Part shown: piece by piece, positions 61,712 to 64,000 of the stretch
How the letters are laid out: each line of letters opens with the position of its first letter
Position numbering within the stretch: position 1 is the first letter of the stretch
NCBI GenBank assembly: GCA_013368375.1
Contig: JAACJP010000051.1
Span: 146,103 to 210,102, forward strand
Origin: Tricholomella constricta
Lineage: Eukaryota > Basidiomycota > Agaricomycetes > Agaricales > Lyophyllaceae
Length of the DNA: 64,000 bases
Reading direction: 5' to 3'
The notes under the pieces: generated by a model
What the model was told of the DNA's origin: nothing
The model's database searches: none
Seen by the model: only the letters and a program-made list of their open reading frames with translations
Program-made: the position numbers and the translations under genes

Positions 61712-64000
61712 TTACAGTCCGGAGTTCGTTCGTTTGTTTTTCTTTTTTTCTTGATATTTTTTCTTTGTGTGATATTGTTGCGCTGGTGGTTGAATACGTA
61801 TAGTAGAGTTTAGTCTTGGGAAAATTTGCATAATTTTCGTGATGTGTTGGTGTGCGTGAGTGTTCGTCGAGTGTCTTTTTAAATTGTGGGGTCCCGTGGT
61901 TTTTCTTGGGAATAGTCGGTGGAATTTAAGGGCCATGTCCTTTGCTCCTTCTATATTTTCCGCTGGTTCCCAGGTATCGTCTTCGGGGCCGTACCCTTCC
62001 CATCGTACCAAGTAGAGGACGTGTTTCCCTCGTGTTCGGGAATCCAGGATCTGTCCCACTTCGTAGTGTTCTTCGCCCTCGACTTCGATCGTCTGCGGAG
62101 GTGGTTTTGATCGTCCGGGGAAATTCTCGTGCTCGTGCTTCTCGAGCAACTTGACGTGGAAGACATTGTGAATCCCTTTCAGTGTCGGAGGTAGTTCCAG
62201 TCGATACGCGTGGCTGGAGATCTTCTGCAGGATTTTGAAGGGGCCCAGTCTCCGGTGGTCCAGCTTTTTGGAGGGGCGTTTCGTTTTGATGTTCCGGCAG
62301 TCGAGCCATACTTCCGTTCCTACGGCCCAGTCTGGTGTAGGGTCCCGTTTCTTATCTGCAAATCGTTTGTAAGCTTCATTTGCGATCTCTATTTCTTTGC
62401 GGAGGTAGTCCTGGAGGGTCCGGAGGTCTACGGCTACCTCCTGGGCTTCTTTCGCCGGTATATCTTTTATAGAGATTGTCAAGCGGGGGTGATAACCCTT
62501 GTTCGCAAAGAAAGGGGAAACTCCCGTGGTCGAATGGGTCGTATTGTTATACGTGAATTCCGCCAGAGGGAGCTGTGTTCGCCAGTTGGTCTGGAGATAG
62601 TTCACGTACATCCGGAGGTATTGTTCCAGTGTCTGATTTACTCGTTCCGTCTGGCCGTCGGTCTCCGGGTGATACGCGGTCGAAAGGTTCGATTTGATGT
62701 CCAGGGCTTTACATAGCGAGCTCCAGAAACGGGAGACGAAGAGGGTGCCTCTGTCGGAGATGATGTCATCGGGCAGTCCGTGCTTGGAGAAGACATGTTC
62801 CAAGAATAGCTGAGCAAGTTCCTTTGCTGTGTCCGTTGTGTGACAGGGTATGAAGATGCCTTGCTTGGTGAGGCGGCATACTACGACCAGTTATGGCGTC
62901 GTACCCATCCGATTCCGGTAATTCTACGATGTGGTCCATGGATATGGAGGCCCACGCCCTTCGCCCAATCTGGAGTGGTTTCAATAATCCGTATGGGCTA
63001 TGGCGTGGGACCTTCGCTCTTTTACAGGTATGACAGCTTCGGACGTATCGAGTGACCTCCTTCCGTAATCCGGGCCAGAAATAAGTCCTCATGATGAGTT
63101 GTGTGGTCTTTCTGATCCCTGGATGTCCGCGCAGTTTGTGATCGTGGTGTTGCTGTAGGATGTCGAGTCGTAATCTGGAATGGTCTGGTACATAGATTCT
63201 TCCGTCGCGAAGGAGTAGTTTGTGATCATCGGATAGGGAGAATGCGGAGGTCTCTTCTCCGGGTTTGGGTGCATGCCTTTCGAAGAAATCGTCTCGGGGT
63301 GCGTTTCCGGACATTGTTTAGTAGGAGCTCCTCGTTCAGTATTAGGGCCGCGTTCAATCGTTTCGGGGGGGTATGATGATGCGGTTGTTGAAGGAGTTGT
63401 GATCCTGCTCGAAACCCTTCTTTGGATACACGTCCGCTCCTTCGCGTAAGGGCATCTGGCTTCGCTCCCAGTCTTCCGGGTCGATAGTTTATCTGGAAGT
63501 CGAAGTTCGCCAGGCATTCCGACCATCGTGCTTGTCTGCGACTGAGTTGTTTGGTCGTGGAGAAGTACTGTAGGTTGTTGTGGTCGGAGTACACTTGAAT
63601 GCGGTGGGGAGATCCCTCTAGGTAGGCCCTCCATTGTTTAAACGCTTCCACGATTGCTAGGAGCTCCTTGTCATAGATGTCGTAGTTGAGCTCCGCGTCT
63701 ATCATAGTTCTCGCGTAGAAGGCGACCGGACGTAAGTCTTGTGATGTCTCGTCAAATTGGGAGATGATCCCCGCTATGGCGAAGTCGGAGGCATCGCACT
63801 CTAGTATCACCGGTAGTTGAGGATCGAAGTGTCGTAGGATGGGTGCGGAGGAGAATGCTTTCTTCAATAGCTCGAAGACTCCTTCGCATTCGGAATCCCA
63901 TTTCCAGATTGTGTCCTTTTGCGTGAGTTTGTTTAACCTCTTCGTTATGCCCGAGTAATTGTCGATAAACCGCCGATAGAAGTTTGCAAAGCCTAGGAAA
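61712..64000 (-). pseudogene. Element B pol (RT end, RNase H, integrase, chromodomain), frameshifted
   Basis: Minus-strand segments 63226-64000 (RNase H, ILECDASDFAIAG), 62766-63314 (H2C2 and first integrase Asp) and 61712-62803 (rest of the integrase, ISDRG, ETDGQTERVNQ, and chromodomain YLVRWEGYGPEDDTWEP) are in different frames. Compared with element A there is an extra base in GCTCCTTCGCG (about 63438), seven instead of five G at 63365-63371, an extra T in the run at about 63305, and an extra T at about 62891. After the chromodomain the tail diverges from A (KTTGPHNLKRHSTN). Not translatable as one protein. Confidence 0.88.

Larger units (their letters stand above)
59114..64000 (-). mobile_element. 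Ty3/gypsy chromovirus, element B (incomplete at window edge)
   Basis: The same layout as element A read on the minus strand: the 3' LTR (59114-59459), polypurine tract, antisense gene (59682-61662), then integrase and RNase H up to the edge of the window, where the sequence stops within RT. Integrase and RNase H are nearly identical to A from about 62380 onward but contain several single-base insertions, so the pol frame is broken. Confidence 0.92.

Overview
This 64 kb window looks like the genome of a mushroom-forming basidiomycete (Agaricomycetes; a TE-rich agaric such as Mycena is an inference, not shown). Support: short introns of about 50 bp with GT..AG ends, spliced host genes (exosome subunit RRP42, an M24B aminopeptidase), several gene families I know only from mushroom genomes, and a high load of Tad-like LINE and Ty3 chromovirus elements.

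Layout. 1-3.2 kb: the 3' part of an acidic gene whose exon-intron unit is tandemly duplicated, then three unrelated satellite-like blocks. 3.3-9 kb: an intact fungal TET/JBP-type 2-oxoglutarate dioxygenase gene, a small gene with an RNase H1 N-terminal (hybrid-binding) domain and a minisatellite-encoded tail, and an intact mushroom-specific gene. 9-17.7 kb: gene-poor, with decayed copies of host genes (sphingomyelinase-like phosphoesterase, cap-binding protein CBP80), a dispersed repeat family and a 250 bp palindrome. 17.7-29.6 kb: a minus-strand pair, a second dioxygenase-like gene and a DDE-integrase gene. The integrase gene is split by a full-length Tad-like LINE with intact ORFs, a poly(A) tail and an exact target-site duplication. 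29.9-33.8 kb: the other CBP80 piece on the opposite strand, a degraded serine-rich gene and a scrambled ATAD2/Yta7 pseudogene. 33.9-49.7 kb: the host-like part, with a ten-exon Cys-rich protein with a HECT-like end, a coiled-coil protein, RRP42 head-to-head with the aminopeptidase, and a Gly-Thr repeat protein, plus a C-terminal fragment of a transposon-associated family. 49.7-64 kb: two Ty3/gypsy chromovirus elements in tandem that share one LTR.

The most unusual system is in the two Ty3 elements. Each carries, between pol and the 3' LTR, a spliced gene of about 2 kb on the strand opposite gag-pol (an antisense ORF) encoding a Cys-containing coiled-coil protein. Element A also has two complete retropepsin domains in a row at the start of pol. 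The two copies are mosaics: almost identical from integrase into RNase H, but clearly divergent across the antisense gene and U3.

Exon boundaries were derived by hand from GT/AG sites and frame continuity. Five multi-exon models (3274-4772, 7411-8961, 33946-37290, 41863-43027, 43086-44881) close in frame with no stop, which is good internal support. No database search was run; family names come from motif recognition.
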